A stretch of DNA of 64,000 bases from Clostridium isatidis (GCF_002285495.1 NZ_CP016786.1:1068001-1132000), one strand, 5' to 3'. Numbered from the stretch's first letter, positions 18,466 through 28,807 are shown. Translations and numbers: made by a program. Notes: generated by a model from the letters alone, not told the origin.

Positions 18466-18794
18466 TTATTTTTCAACTATTTTATTTATATGAAAATAAT
18501 TATAGAGAATGTATACTGCTATAGTTAATAAAGGAATAATTATATATGTTTCAGAAATACTGAAAATTAAAAAAATTAACCCTATAAGGAAAGTTGAAAC
18601 TCCTAAAACCGTATAAACTTTCCCGATAAACTGTGCAACCTCATTTTTATTTTTTACTAATTTTTTTTCAGGATATTTTCAATACTTTTTGCATAAAACA
18701 ACATATACGCTATATTAAACTTTTTATATTTGAATATATATAGCCCCATACAAGCAAAAGTTATTCCTAATATCATAAAAACAATTTCAATCAT
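18466..18794 (-). pseudogene. Frameshifted small membrane protein
   Basis: A good ribosome binding site (AAAGGAGG) and ATG at 18794 start a membrane protein (MIEIVFMILGITFACMG). The frame ends after 45 codons, but a one-base shift near 18673-18684 restores a second half with two more hydrophobic helices, ending at 18466. Together they give about 109 residues with three membrane segments, resembling the small DUF3784-type membrane proteins of clostridia. Broken by a single indel, unless the base call is wrong. Confidence 0.6.
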
Positions 18795-18819
18795 ATTATG
18801 CCTCCTTTAATTTATATAA

Positions 18820-19305
18820 TTATATACTGTTTTGGATTATAATTCCAGTGAATGTGTTAATTATATTGAATTTATACAAATATAGGTTGCCTTGTTTTAA
18901 ATTCCTTACCATAGTATAACTATGTACTATATTACTATGAACTATCAAATTTTTAATTCTTACGGTATCTTTTTCTGTGCTGAATATATTTATCCATTTG
19001 TGCCACTTTAAATAGTTTTCAAGGTATTTTGTAGCCACACCATTGAATCTCGACATCCATCTCTTTAAATTAGAATGTAGACTATTTATGTGATTTATAT
19101 GATATATATCCTCTTTATGGAAAACTTCATCTGCTTCAACTACACCATCAACAGAGCCTACACCAAGAAACCCACTAATACAATTAAGTATCTTATGTCG
19201 CCATTAAAAGGAAGTTGCTATATTAATTTCTACTTCTTCGGCAGATTTTCTTATAGAGTAACCGCTCAACATACATTTAGCATATTTAAGGTGGTATTAT
19301 AAAAA
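18820..19305 (-). mobile_element. Degenerate IS1595-family (ISXO2-like) transposase
   Basis: Minus-strand segments read as an IS1595-type transposase: YAKCMLSGYSIRKSAEEV (helix-turn-helix region) near 19240-19290, WRHKIL near 19200, VVEADEVF (first DDE Asp region) near 19130, and RFNGVATKYLENYL with WHKW near 19010-19050. The zinc-finger N-terminus and most of the catalytic core are missing, an in-frame TAA interrupts it, and no terminal inverted repeats were recognised. The open frame 18820-19056 is only its tail plus unrelated sequence. Confidence 0.65.
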
Positions 19306-19307
19306 AT

Positions 19308-19341
19308 AAAAGAGCAACAAATTTAAATTTGGTGCTCTTTT
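19308..19341. terminator. Hairpin terminator
   Basis: AAAAGAGCA/TGCTCTTTT inverted repeat with a palindromic AT core, between the transposase and antirepressor remnants. Confidence 0.65.
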
Positions 19342-19384
19342 AACATAAGTTGAGCCTATCCTCCCAATGTCTTCATAAACTTAT

Positions 19385-19522
19385 TTATAAAATATATCTG
19401 CCTCTTAGCCATTTGAATAATCTGTTTTGTCCCATATCTACACCATTTTGTTTTATTAGTTTTGCTAGCTCTCCAACAAGAATGGTAGACAGGACACAAA
19501 GTGCCCTTGCATTCTCATCTTG
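19385..19522 (-). pseudogene. C-terminal fragment of a phage antirepressor (KilAC domain)
   Basis: The 45 codons immediately after the glycosylase stop codon read VGELAKLIKQNGVDMGQNRLFKW..., the typical C-terminal ANT/KilAC sequence of phage antirepressors, ending at TAA 19385-19387. There is no start or N-terminal domain. It is a prophage relic fused by deletion to the end of the glycosylase gene. Confidence 0.6.
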
Positions 19523-20107
19523 TTAGGGATTAAGGCTATTTTCTACAATTGTTTTTAATATAGGTAAAACATCACTTTCAAACCATGGGTTTTGCTTTAG
19601 CCAACCATAATTTAATGGAGAAGGATGGACTAATGGTAGATATTCAGGTAAATATTCCTTGAAATTCTTAACTGTTTCCGTTAAATTCTTTTTACGGCTT
19701 TTACCTAAATAATATTTTTGGGCGTAACTTCCCACAAGAATTATGGTTTCAACCTTTGGCATTTCTTTTAGTATCCTTTGATGCCATTTTTCTGCAAAGC
19801 CTTTTCTAGGTGGCTTATCTCCTGTCTTTGCTTTTCCTGGATAATAAAAATCCATAGGTAAATGACCTATACGATCAGTTTTATAGAATATCTCCCTAGA
19901 TATGCCCATCCATTCTCGTAAGCGATCACCACTTGGATCATTCCAAAACAAATGTGTTTCTTCTGCCTTACGTCCCGGTGCTTGACCCACGATAACAATG
20001 CGAGCATCTTTAGAGGCTTTAAATAACGGTAGGATTCCTTTTTCTGTATAGATTGCATTCATCTCATCTTTCATTATTTCTTCTTCAATTTCTTTAAAAA
20101 TTGCCAT
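19523..20107 (-). CDS. Uracil-DNA glycosylase family protein
   Basis: 194 residues of the UDG-like superfamily, which removes uracil or related damaged bases from DNA. Motif 1 is GQAPG (41-45) and motif 2 HPSPLN (161-166). A central IILVGSYAQKYYLG strand is also typical. There is no N-terminal Fe-S cysteine set as in family 4 enzymes, and it differs from classical Ung. It is most like the short uncharacterised UDG-superfamily proteins of Firmicutes. Ribosome binding site AGGAGC. Its stop abuts prophage debris, but the gene itself looks complete. Confidence 0.8.
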   Translation of the reverse strand: MAIFKEIEEEIMKDEMNAIYTEKGILPLFKASKDARIVIVGQAPGRKAEETHLFWNDPSGDRLREWMGISREIFYKTDRIGHLPMDFYYPGKAKTGDKPPRKGFAEKWHQRILKEMPKVETIILVGSYAQKYYLGKSRKKNLTETVKNFKEYLPEYLPLVHPSPLNYGWLKQNPWFESDVLPILKTIVENSLNP

Positions 20108-20193
20108 ATTACCAGCTCCTATTTAGATTTCAATATCATTAGTATGCACCTACTATTGACCCTTTATTATCTATACCTCTTAAATAAAAATGG

Positions 20194-22970
20194 CTAAAAT
20201 TTAGCTTTTTCCTTCAGGATAATTTCAATCTTATCAAGCTCTATCCCATCAGCTCCAAAGTATAGTTTAATATAATGGTTTACTCCAAAAACAAAACCTA
20301 ATGTTCTAGTTTCTGTAATATATTTTCCTTCAGTTCCCCTAAAGGTAATAGTTGATTTTAAGGCGTTATCATAATATATAGATAGTGGTAATTGGGCAAG
20401 TGGTCCTAGGTCTGATTTCATTTTTATTGAAATATCATATACACCATATTCATTAACAGTAATACCAAAAATCTCTGAATTGCCTTTTTTATTGTTAAAT
20501 ACACTTCCATCAATAATAATATTGTTAGTATTTTTATCTGCTTTATAGTAAACTATATCATCTATTTTAATGTCATCTTCATCTCTTTTATTAATTTCCT
20601 TTAATTCTTCTTCACTAATACGACCTAGTTCATGTAGCATAGCTGGTGATTTCATTATAAACTTTAGAATGTTTTTTGCATTTCTTTGTAGGTCACTTCT
20701 TTTTAAATCGCCACTTTCTAGCTTTTCTTTAACATTATCATTTTCAGGATTTGCTTTTGAATCTGCTACGCACATATATAAATCATTTTGGGCAGCTACC
20801 ATAGGATACTTATTTTCTTTTGTAGCTTTTTCACCTTCTATATTTGCTTTTCCCCACCAGTCTGACATAACTATGCCATGAAAACCCCATTCTTTTCTAA
20901 GGATTGTTGTACATAAGTCATAGTTTCCTGCAGTCCAAATGCCATTTACCGGGCCATAACTGGTCATAATAGAACGTAAATTAGCTTCTTTAACTACAAT
21001 TTCAAATCCTTTAAGTAAATTTCACGAAGGGCCCTTTCTGATACTATTGAATCTGCATAATGTCTAGATACTTCTTGGTTATTGGCACAAAAATGCTTAA
21101 CAGTTGGAGCAACACCTTGTGACTGCATAGCACTTACTTGGGCAGCACTTATTTTTCCCGTTAATAAGGGATCTTCGGAAACATATTCAAAGTTACGTCC
21201 ATTTAATGGATTTCTATGAATATTCATTCCTGGTCCTAAAAGTGAGTCTATCTTATTTTTTCTTAGTTCTTTTCCTGTCATTTTATAAAGTTCTTCTACT
21301 AGTTCTATATTAAATGTACAACCTAATGCTGTTCCATTTGGCAGTGAAAATGCCTTAGTTCCACAATCCATACGGATACCTGAAGGTCCATCTGCACAAC
21401 AGGCAATTGGTATTCCAAAACTTCTTAATTCTTCTGTAACTCCACCAAAGGCTGATGCTGTTCCTGGTGTTACCTTAGGACTACACATTCCCTCTCCCCT
21501 GAATATATGAATTAAATCATCGTCACTTAATTGGGCAACAAAACTATCTAAATCTACCTTTTTATCAAATACATCTCCTAGCTTATAGCCCTTATCACCA
21601 GTATAGGGAATTTCAGATTCACGTCTTTCTTCCATTCTTTTATATGGATTTATAGTTCTTTTAGGAACATCCTCCATTATAACTTTATAAGTGCCATCTT
21701 CACTAAGAGCTGGCTTAAAACGTTTAAAGGAAGCTGTTGGTGCACATGCCTCTTCTAGCTTTTCTAATAAAGTAAATTCTTCCTTAAACTTACCAAAAAG
21801 TTTTGCACTTCTAACATCTGACCCAATATAAAGCTTGTAAATACCCTCTTCTAATAAATAGGAGGACTTATGCCCAGTTATTCCGCTATCATCATAAGAA
21901 GCAAAATAGTATTTTGGGATTTTTATTTCTACTTTTTCCTTTTCTAATGGACTTATTATATTAGTTTTTGCAAATCCTACAAGGGATCTGGCTGGTTTTC
22001 CAAGCTTTCCTTGGGGAACTTCTATATATACTTGAACAACTTCTTTTCCTGGCAGGCTTCCTATATTGGTTACACTAGCTTCAACAACTACTTCTTTACT
22101 TGTTACATTTGAAATTTTCCCATCTATTTTAAAATTACTATAAGACAGTCCATAGCCAAAGGGATACATAACTTTATCCTTTGCAAAGGTTTCAAAATAA
22201 CGATAGCCTACATAAATATCTTCTTTATAATAATTTCTTTCCATGCCACCAAAGTTTTCAGTTGATGGATAGTCTTCAATATTTTTAGCAATTGTATCTG
22301 TTAATTTCCCACATGGATTTACTTTACCACTTAGAACATCAAGAACACCATTTCCTCCCTCTTGGCCTCCTTGCCACACATAAAGAACGGAGGAAGGATT
22401 ATATTTTTCTACCCATTTCATATCTATAATGTTACCGACATTTAAAATTACAACTGTTCTTTTAAAGGTCTTAGTAACTTTTTCAATCATAATTTCTTCT
22501 TCTTCAGTTAATAGGTAACTACCAGGCACATTTTTATTATCCTGGTCTTCTCCTGCAGTACGGCCTATTATAACTAAAGCTATATCTGCATTTGATGCAG
22601 CTTTTACTACTGAATCTTCTAGCTTCATTTCTTTTTGGGACCAAGGTACAGTCCCCCATCCTCTGCCTTCATCAAATGGGTTTTCTTTTATCCATTCTTC
22701 ATATACTTTCAGTAAGTTTTCATCTAAAATAATATTTTTATTTGCTCTTAAAGCATCTAAAATACTAACTACATATCTTGTATTTACAAGTCCACCTGAA
22801 CCTACTCCACTTTTATAGTAATTAAAGGCGCTTCTTCCAAATACAGCTACCCTATCCCCACCTCTTAGAGGAAGCGCATTATAATCATTTTTTAATAAAA
22901 CACAGCTTTCAGCTGCTGCCTGCCTTGCAATGCTTGCATACTTTTTTAAATCTAATTTATAACCTCCCAT
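20194..22970 (-). pseudogene. Glycoside hydrolase family 3 beta-glucosidase, split by a one-base deletion
   Basis: Two frames, 20994-22970 and 20194-20990, make one ~925-residue GH3 enzyme. The break is at about 20985, where AAGGATTT replaces an expected AAGGGATTT (YLKGFEIV). Domain order is permuted: the alpha/beta sandwich (VVILNVGN) and fibronectin-III-like domain come first, then the TIM barrel with KHFCANNQ and the nucleophile motif VMSDWWG in the second frame. Ruminococcus albus and Butyrivibrio GH3 enzymes share this order. It is last in an ABC-transporter operon, so it probably hydrolysed imported beta-glucosides in the cytoplasm (no signal peptide). The start at ATG 22970 has GGAGG 5 nt upstream. 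It could be a recent mutation or a sequencing error, as the rest is well preserved. Confidence 0.8.
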
Positions 22971-23005
22971 ATTATCCTCCACAAACTATTAATTTATTTA
23001 ATTAA

Positions 23006-23037
23006 TAAATCCCAGAGCCTATAACTCTAGGATTTAT
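23006..23037 (-). terminator. Hairpin between ABC ATPase and GH3 gene
   Basis: Stem TAAATCC(C)AGAG with CTCT(A)GGATTTA in the 76-88 bp gap. No strong U-run follows on the minus strand, so it may be a partial terminator or RNA-stability element rather than a full stop. Confidence 0.45.
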
Positions 23038-23058
23038 AGCGAAATAATTTTATACTAG

Positions 23059-24054
23059 CTAACCATGTATACATCTAATGAATTGTCCAGATTCCACTTC
23101 TCTTGCTTCCGGACATTTACTTGCACAAATTTCTCTTGCTTCTGGACATCTTGTTCTAAAAGGACACCCCTTACTTTCAGGAGTCCACTGTCTTATTTCT
23201 GTATCTTTATCTCTTATAACAGGCAAATCAATTTTTTCTTCTCTTTCTGGATCTGGAGCTGCAGCTATAAGAAGTTTCGTATATGGATGTTTTGGATTAC
23301 AAATTACTTTATCTACATCTCCCCACTCAACCATATGACCAGCATATAATACTATTATTCTATCAGCAAAATATCTTGCTGTAGCAATATCATGAGTAAT
23401 ATATATAAAAGATTTTTTCATTTCTTTTTTGAGTTTATTTAGTAAGTTTAAAATCCCCAATCTTATTGATACATCCAACATAGAGGTGGGTTCATCAGCA
23501 AAAATTACATCTGCACCAACTGCTAGGACTCTTGCAATATAAGCTCTTTGCTTTTGTCCTCCTGAAAGTTGGTGAGGGAATTTTTCTCCTTGTTCTTTAG
23601 GTGGTGTTAGACCAACCATTGTTAAATATTCATCCATCTTTTTATACATTGTCTCTTTATCTGAAGTATGATAAAGTTGTAATGGTCTTTTAAGATGATA
23701 ATATATATTAAATAATGGATTCAAAGATGAAAAGGGATCTTGAAAAATCATTTGTGATTTTTGCCTATATTCTTTAAGCTTTTCACCTTTCAATTCATGA
23801 ATATTCTCATTATCAAAATACATTTTTCCATAAGTTGGCTTATAAAATCTCATGGCAATTCTACAAATAGTAGACTTACCGCAACCAGATTCTCCAACTA
23901 TAGCTAATGCTTCTCCAGGATATAATTCAAAAGATATGTCATTTAAAGCACGAATAGTACTTTTCTTTGCAAATATGCCTTTTCTAGCAACTTTAAAATC
24001 CATCGTTACATTTTTTGCACTAAATATTGGCTTTCTATTTTCTTCTACTTTCAT
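23059..24054 (-). CDS. Opp/Dpp-type ABC transporter ATP-binding protein (F subunit)
   Basis: Second ATPase of an oligopeptide/oligosaccharide importer, 331 residues. Walker A GESGCGKST, signature LSGGQKQR, Walker B VIFADEPTSMLD and H-loop THD are all present. The C-terminal extension carries the cysteine-rich segment GCPFRTRCPEA...CASKCPEA typical of this transporter type. Ribosome binding site GGGAG. Fifth gene of the operon; it pairs with the ATPase encoded upstream. The downstream GH3 gene suggests the cargo is an oligosaccharide rather than a peptide, as in cellobiose transporters of this family. Confidence 0.9.
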   Translation of the reverse strand: MKVEENRKPIFSAKNVTMDFKVARKGIFAKKSTIRALNDISFELYPGEALAIVGESGCGKSTICRIAMRFYKPTYGKMYFDNENIHELKGEKLKEYRQKSQMIFQDPFSSLNPLFNIYYHLKRPLQLYHTSDKETMYKKMDEYLTMVGLTPPKEQGEKFPHQLSGGQKQRAYIARVLAVGADVIFADEPTSMLDVSIRLGILNLLNKLKKEMKKSFIYITHDIATARYFADRIIVLYAGHMVEWGDVDKVICNPKHPYTKLLIAAAPDPEREEKIDLPVIRDKDTEIRQWTPESKGCPFRTRCPEAREICASKCPEAREVESGQFIRCIHG

Positions 24055-24072
24055 ATCAAATCTCCCTTATTA

Positions 24073-25029
24073 TTATAATGGATTATGACAAAAGAAGAAT
24101 CCTTCGTCTAATAAACTTATTTCTGGTTCTTTTTCAAAACATATCTTAGTTGCTTTAAAACATCTATCCTGGAATCTACATCCTTTAGGGATACATTTTA
24201 AATCTAATGGCGAACCTGGAATACCTTCCATGTATTTTACTTCCCCTTGTAAAGAAGGGAATGAATTTTTTAAACCATAAGAATATGGATGTTGTGGTTT
24301 TTTAAGTATCTTTTTTGAAGGTGCTTGTTCAACAATTTTTCCTGCATACATAATAGCTACTGTATCACAAAATTCCATCATTAAGCTAATATCATGGGTA
24401 ATAAACAAAATTGAAAAATTAAATTCTTTTTTTAACTCGTATATTTTTTGTAATATATCTCTTTGAACCACCGTATCTAAGGCTGTAGTCGGTTCATCTA
24501 ATATAAGGAGTTTAGGTTTAAGGGCTAGTGCCATTGCAATTACAGCACGTTGTCTCATTCCTCCTGAGAGCTGATGAGGATAATCTTTTAAACGCTCTGG
24601 GGGAATTCCAACTATTTTTAAAAGTTCTTCAGCCATCTTTCTTGCTTCTTTTCTACTTTTAGTAATGTCATGAGTCCTATATAGTTCAAAAAATTGTTTT
24701 TCAAGAGTGACAACTGGATTTAAACAATTCATAGCTGATTGAAAAACCATACTTATCTTTTTCCATCTAAACTTTTGTAATTCATTCTCTGATAAAGATA
24801 AAATATCTTTGCCGTCCATTATTATTTTTCCCCTATTAATAAGTGCCGGAGGTCTATGCAGTCTCATTAGTGAATAGGCAATAGTACTTTTGCCACAGCC
24901 TGATTCTCCTGCTAATCCTAAGCTTTTACCTTCCTCAATGACAAAGCTTACATTATCTACAGCTCTTATGTGTCCATTTTCTGTTATATAATCAACACAA
25001 AGATTTTCTACTTCAAGTACTGCTCCCAT
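24073..25029 (-). CDS. Opp/Dpp-type ABC transporter ATP-binding protein (D subunit)
   Basis: First ATPase of the importer, 318 residues, with Walker A GESGCGKST, signature LSGGMRQR, Walker B LLILDEPTTALD, H-loop THD and a C-terminal GCRFQDRC cysteine motif. The ATG at 25029 shares its A with the TGA stop of the permease gene (TGATG), and AGGAGGG lies 8 nt upstream; an in-frame GTG at 25032 is less likely. It works as a heterodimer with the next ATPase at the cytoplasmic face. Confidence 0.9.
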   Translation of the reverse strand: MGAVLEVENLCVDYITENGHIRAVDNVSFVIEEGKSLGLAGESGCGKSTIAYSLMRLHRPPALINRGKIIMDGKDILSLSENELQKFRWKKISMVFQSAMNCLNPVVTLEKQFFELYRTHDITKSRKEARKMAEELLKIVGIPPERLKDYPHQLSGGMRQRAVIAMALALKPKLLILDEPTTALDTVVQRDILQKIYELKKEFNFSILFITHDISLMMEFCDTVAIMYAGKIVEQAPSKKILKKPQHPYSYGLKNSFPSLQGEVKYMEGIPGSPLDLKCIPKGCRFQDRCFKATKICFEKEPEISLLDEGFFFCHNPL

Positions 25030-26006
25030 CACTTAATCCCTCCTTTATTATTAGTAATTCCTACAACTTGTTTCCTTAATAATTTTTCTTGGGCTTTCTT
25101 TTCTTTATAATATTTTCTCATAATCCTTTGAGCCCTTAATTTTGGATTAGATAATTCATCAATTGAGAAGTTTACTAATGTTAAACCTGAGCCGAATAAT
25201 ATAAGAAATACACTTGGTCCTAATATTTCCCACCATACACCACTACTTAAAGCTCCTGTGCTTTGGGCATTATTTAACATTTGTCCCCAAGTCACTGACA
25301 TTCTATCGCCAAAGCCAATAAACTCAATAAAAGATTGTGCCATAATGGCATATATTAGTGTACCGATAAATCCTGAAGTTATCATTGACAACATATTAGG
25401 CATTATTTCCACAAACAATGTACGTATCTTTGACTCTCCCAAGGTTTCTGCCGATCTAATAAATTCTCTATTTCTTAAACTCATAGTTTGTGCCCTATAA
25501 ATACGTGCTCCCCATGGCCAGGAAGTAATTCCTATAATAATTCCAATTGCTAATGGAGAAATTCTTCCTACCATTGATGCTATTATTAATAACAATACTG
25601 TTTGAGGAATAACCATAATTATATTAATTATAGTTGTAATAATATTATCAACTATACCTCCAAAATAACCTGCAGTAATTCCAACTATTAAGCTTAAAAG
25701 AACTGCTATTGAACCTGCAAAAATTCCAACTAATATTGATACTCTTCCACCATATAAGGTTTGGGTCCATACATCTTTACCAGCTTGTGTAGTTCCAAGA
25801 ATATGCTCAGCTGATGGTGCTGCACGCCATAAGCCATCAAAGGTTTCCATCGGTCCATATGGTGTAAATAATTTAGCTCCAAGAGTTAATACAAGTACAA
25901 TTGATATTAAGATCAATCCAACAACAGTTTTAGGACTATCTTTTAAAAAATTAACTATTTTAGAATTTGAAAATTTCTTCACCACATTATACCTCGTACT
26001 TCCCAT
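25029..26006 (-). CDS. Opp/Dpp-type ABC transporter permease (C subunit)
   Basis: Inner-membrane permease, 325 residues, six predicted membrane helices. The N-terminal OppC_N-like segment includes LGTTQAGKDVWTQ, and the EAA loop reads RSAETLGESKIRTLFVEIMPN, where the ATPase docks. Translationally coupled at both ends (2-bp gap from the B permease, stop-start overlap with the D ATPase). Forms the channel with the B permease. Confidence 0.9.
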   Translation of the reverse strand: MGSTRYNVVKKFSNSKIVNFLKDSPKTVVGLILISIVLVLTLGAKLFTPYGPMETFDGLWRAAPSAEHILGTTQAGKDVWTQTLYGGRVSILVGIFAGSIAVLLSLIVGITAGYFGGIVDNIITTIINIIMVIPQTVLLLIIASMVGRISPLAIGIIIGITSWPWGARIYRAQTMSLRNREFIRSAETLGESKIRTLFVEIMPNMLSMITSGFIGTLIYAIMAQSFIEFIGFGDRMSVTWGQMLNNAQSTGALSSGVWWEILGPSVFLILFGSGLTLVNFSIDELSNPKLRAQRIMRKYYKEKKAQEKLLRKQVVGITNNKGGIK

Positions 26007-26008
26007 AA

Positions 26009-26998
26009 TTATTCTCCTGATTGTCTTCTAATTCTTGGGTCTAAAAGAAAAACACTTATATCAGCAATAAAATTGGTTGTCAACATCAAAATAGTTGTCA
26101 TAAGCAAAATACCTTGCATTAGTGGATAGTCCCTTCCGTTAATAGCCTGAATCATAAGTTTTCCTAATCCTGGATAGTTAAATATGTTTTCTATAAGTAG
26201 CTGTCCACCAAGTAAAAATCCAACTGACATAGCAAAGGAGGTTACTACTGGTAACAATGCATTTCTAGCACAGTACTTAAACATAATCTTTTTATCAGGA
26301 ACGCCTTTTGCAATTCCCATAACTATATAGTCTTCTCCTAATTGATTTATCATATTAGCCCTCATACCCATTATTCCACCAAGACTACCTAAAATGATAG
26401 CTGTTACCGGTAAGAAAGCATGATATACAACATCCTTTACATATTCAAAACCCTTTGCATATAGTAATGGAGTTACTGCATATCCTTTAGGAAAAAATCC
26501 ATTATATGCTAGCGTATAGCTTAAAGTTAACGCAATTATTACAGCCGGAATATTTGCTATAATTTGTCCACCAACTGTTAAAGTCGTATCTAATCTACTT
26601 CCTCTTCTCCACGCAACAAATATACCTAAAGCCGTATTAATAATAAATGATATTATTAGTGCTGTTCCACATAGAAATACTGTCCATCCCAATGGTCTTT
26701 TTATTACTTCAGTAACAGGATATAGGTTATTTGTAAAAGAGATCCCCCAATCACCTTTTAAAATATCAATGAAATTTCTAAAATAAGTTACTATTAAAGG
26801 TTCATTGCTATTTATTCCAAACATTTTTTCAATAGCTTCTATAGTAGCTGGATCTACTTTCCCACCTTGCCTTGCAAGCTCTCCTAATCTCATTTGGACA
26901 GGATCACCTGGCATAAGACGAGGAAGAAAGAAGTTTAATGAAAATGCTCCAATAAATGCCATAAAATAAAAGGCTAATCTTTTTAAAAGATATTTCAT
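26009..26998 (-). CDS. Opp/Dpp-type ABC transporter permease (B subunit)
   Basis: 329-residue permease with the family N-terminus FFLPRLMPGDPVQ and an EAA-type loop (DYIVMGIAKGVPDKKIMFKY), six predicted membrane helices. Ribosome binding site AAGGGGAGG. Second gene of the operon, after the binding protein. Confidence 0.9.
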   Translation of the reverse strand: MKYLLKRLAFYFMAFIGAFSLNFFLPRLMPGDPVQMRLGELARQGGKVDPATIEAIEKMFGINSNEPLIVTYFRNFIDILKGDWGISFTNNLYPVTEVIKRPLGWTVFLCGTALIISFIINTALGIFVAWRRGSRLDTTLTVGGQIIANIPAVIIALTLSYTLAYNGFFPKGYAVTPLLYAKGFEYVKDVVYHAFLPVTAIILGSLGGIMGMRANMINQLGEDYIVMGIAKGVPDKKIMFKYCARNALLPVVTSFAMSVGFLLGGQLLIENIFNYPGLGKLMIQAINGRDYPLMQGILLMTTILMLTTNFIADISVFLLDPRIRRQSGE

Positions 26999-27024
26999 TT
27001 TTCTTCCCTCCCCTTATTTATAAT

Positions 27025-28740
27025 TTATTTAACAGGTTTAAGTTCTAATAATTGTAATATCTTAGAATCATGAATACAGTTTGCTGGATCTGGTCCTTTA
27101 CCTTCCTCAACTGTCCATCCTGTAAATCTTGAATCATTGTAAATATGCCATTTTCCATTAAATAATATCGGTACATTTATCATATTTTCTGCAAAGAATT
27201 TTTCTATTGTAGCTATTATTTCAGCTTGTCTTTCTTCGTCAGCTACTGCCAATTCTTCTATTAGAGCTGTCATTTCATCATTTTTATAATTATTTTGGCA
27301 AGTAGACCACCAAGTACTTGTTAGGAACCTTGCTTGGTCACCAATTGTATCAAAATAATATTTCCATATGTTAGTATTTTGACCATAAGCTGTGTATAAC
27401 ATATCAAATTCACCAGTTCCCCAAGCTTCAATAACAACTCCCAGTTCTTTAGGTGCATTAATAGCATTTATACCAATTTTTTGTAAATGTTCTGCAATTA
27501 TTTGTGCACCATCATTCCAATCTGTCCAGCCAGCTGGAGATATAATTTCAAACTTAATTGGTGTTCCATCTGGATTATCTCTATAACCATCTCCATCTTT
27601 ATCAACAAATCCTGCTTCATCTAGAATTTTTGCTGCTTTTTCTAAATCAAACTTAGTATAAGGATCTGAAAGGGTCTGAGCCTCTTCATTTATATAAGAA
27701 GACAACATTGATGGTAATCCTGTAACTGTTGGTACTTCATCACTTAAATAACCAAATGCCGCAGATTCATTTATAGTTTTTCTATCAGTTGCTAACGATA
27801 CGGCTCTTCTAAAATCTACTGATTCAAAAGCTTTTTTATTATTTTCATTTTTAGTCATATAATTAAAGGTTAATCTCATACCGTCATTTTTACCATACCA
27901 ATACTTCTTATGGGCATCTCCCTTAACATAAGTTTTTTCTATATCTGGTATCATAATATAAGCCCAGTCAATATTTCCATCTTCTAATAGTGCTAATGCA
28001 GCATCATTTCCATCAAATTGAGGTATTCTCAATTCATCTACTTCTAAATCATCTGCCTTCCAGTAATTTGGGTTTCTTCCCAAAACAACCATCTCTGGTG
28101 TAAAGTCTTTAACTTCTGAAAAAGCTCCTGTAACTACAGGCTCTTCTAATACTGCTGTTGCTGGATCTGAAATCTTAGAGAATACATGCTCTGGTACCAT
28201 CCAGTTTTGAAAGAAAATATCTTTTCTATGGAAAACATTTGGAGTTGAAGCTACAATTTTAACTGTATAATCATCAAGCTTTTCAACTGATTCTAACTTA
28301 GGATTATCACCACTCCAGTTACCACTTGTATCTATATCTGGATGATCCTTTGGATAAGTAAATGTGAACACAACGTCATCAGCATTAAAATCTTCACCAT
28401 CACTCCATTTAACTCCTTGTCTTACCTTTACAATAAGAGTTTTGTTATCCTCTTCACTTATAATGTCTTCAGCTAACCACATTACCTCTTTACCGCCATT
28501 ATTAGCATCAAAAATAACTAATGGCTCATACATAAATCCTTCCACAAATTGAGCTGGCTTATTATATGGATTAAAATTTCTAACCCAGCCTTGGGAAGAC
28601 TCAAGTAAAGTAGTTAGAACTGCTGGTTTTTCATTATCACCAGCTTGTCCTTTATTTCCTTCACTTGAATTACATCCTGCAAATAACCCTGCAGCAATAA
28701 CAACCGAACAAATAAGGCTTAGAATTTTTTTAACTTTCAT
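27025..28740 (-). CDS. Extracellular solute-binding lipoprotein, family 5
   Basis: 571-residue substrate-binding lipoprotein of an Opp/Dpp-type importer. The signal peptide ends in the lipobox LFAGC (C23), followed by a Ser/Gly/Asn linker and a family 5 binding domain (KVRQGVKWSDGEDFNADDVV, near residues 105-125). Several family 5 proteins bind cello- or other oligosaccharides; GH3 in the same operon supports sugar, but this is inference. It is the first gene of the operon, with AGGGGGA as ribosome binding site and a cre site 53 bp upstream of the start. Confidence 0.9.
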   Translation of the reverse strand: MKVKKILSLICSVVIAAGLFAGCNSSEGNKGQAGDNEKPAVLTTLLESSQGWVRNFNPYNKPAQFVEGFMYEPLVIFDANNGGKEVMWLAEDIISEEDNKTLIVKVRQGVKWSDGEDFNADDVVFTFTYPKDHPDIDTSGNWSGDNPKLESVEKLDDYTVKIVASTPNVFHRKDIFFQNWMVPEHVFSKISDPATAVLEEPVVTGAFSEVKDFTPEMVVLGRNPNYWKADDLEVDELRIPQFDGNDAALALLEDGNIDWAYIMIPDIEKTYVKGDAHKKYWYGKNDGMRLTFNYMTKNENNKKAFESVDFRRAVSLATDRKTINESAAFGYLSDEVPTVTGLPSMLSSYINEEAQTLSDPYTKFDLEKAAKILDEAGFVDKDGDGYRDNPDGTPIKFEIISPAGWTDWNDGAQIIAEHLQKIGINAINAPKELGVVIEAWGTGEFDMLYTAYGQNTNIWKYYFDTIGDQARFLTSTWWSTCQNNYKNDEMTALIEELAVADEERQAEIIATIEKFFAENMINVPILFNGKWHIYNDSRFTGWTVEEGKGPDPANCIHDSKILQLLELKPVK

Positions 28741-28792
28741 ATTACTATCCCCCTAAATAGTTTAATTAATTATTCTACTAAACTCATTATTT

Positions 28793-28807
28793 AGTATACG
28801 TTTACAT
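28793..28807 (-). promoter_or_regulatory. CcpA cre site of the uptake operon
   Basis: On the minus strand ATGTAAACGTATACT matches the consensus WTGNAANCGNWNNCW at every position. It lies 53 bp upstream of the binding-protein start, so carbon catabolite control of the operon is likely. It could also bind a LacI-family regulator. Confidence 0.7.

Noticed and set aside
19385..19522. Resident prophage
   Set aside because: Only a 45-codon antirepressor tail is present; no structural, integrase or lysis genes.
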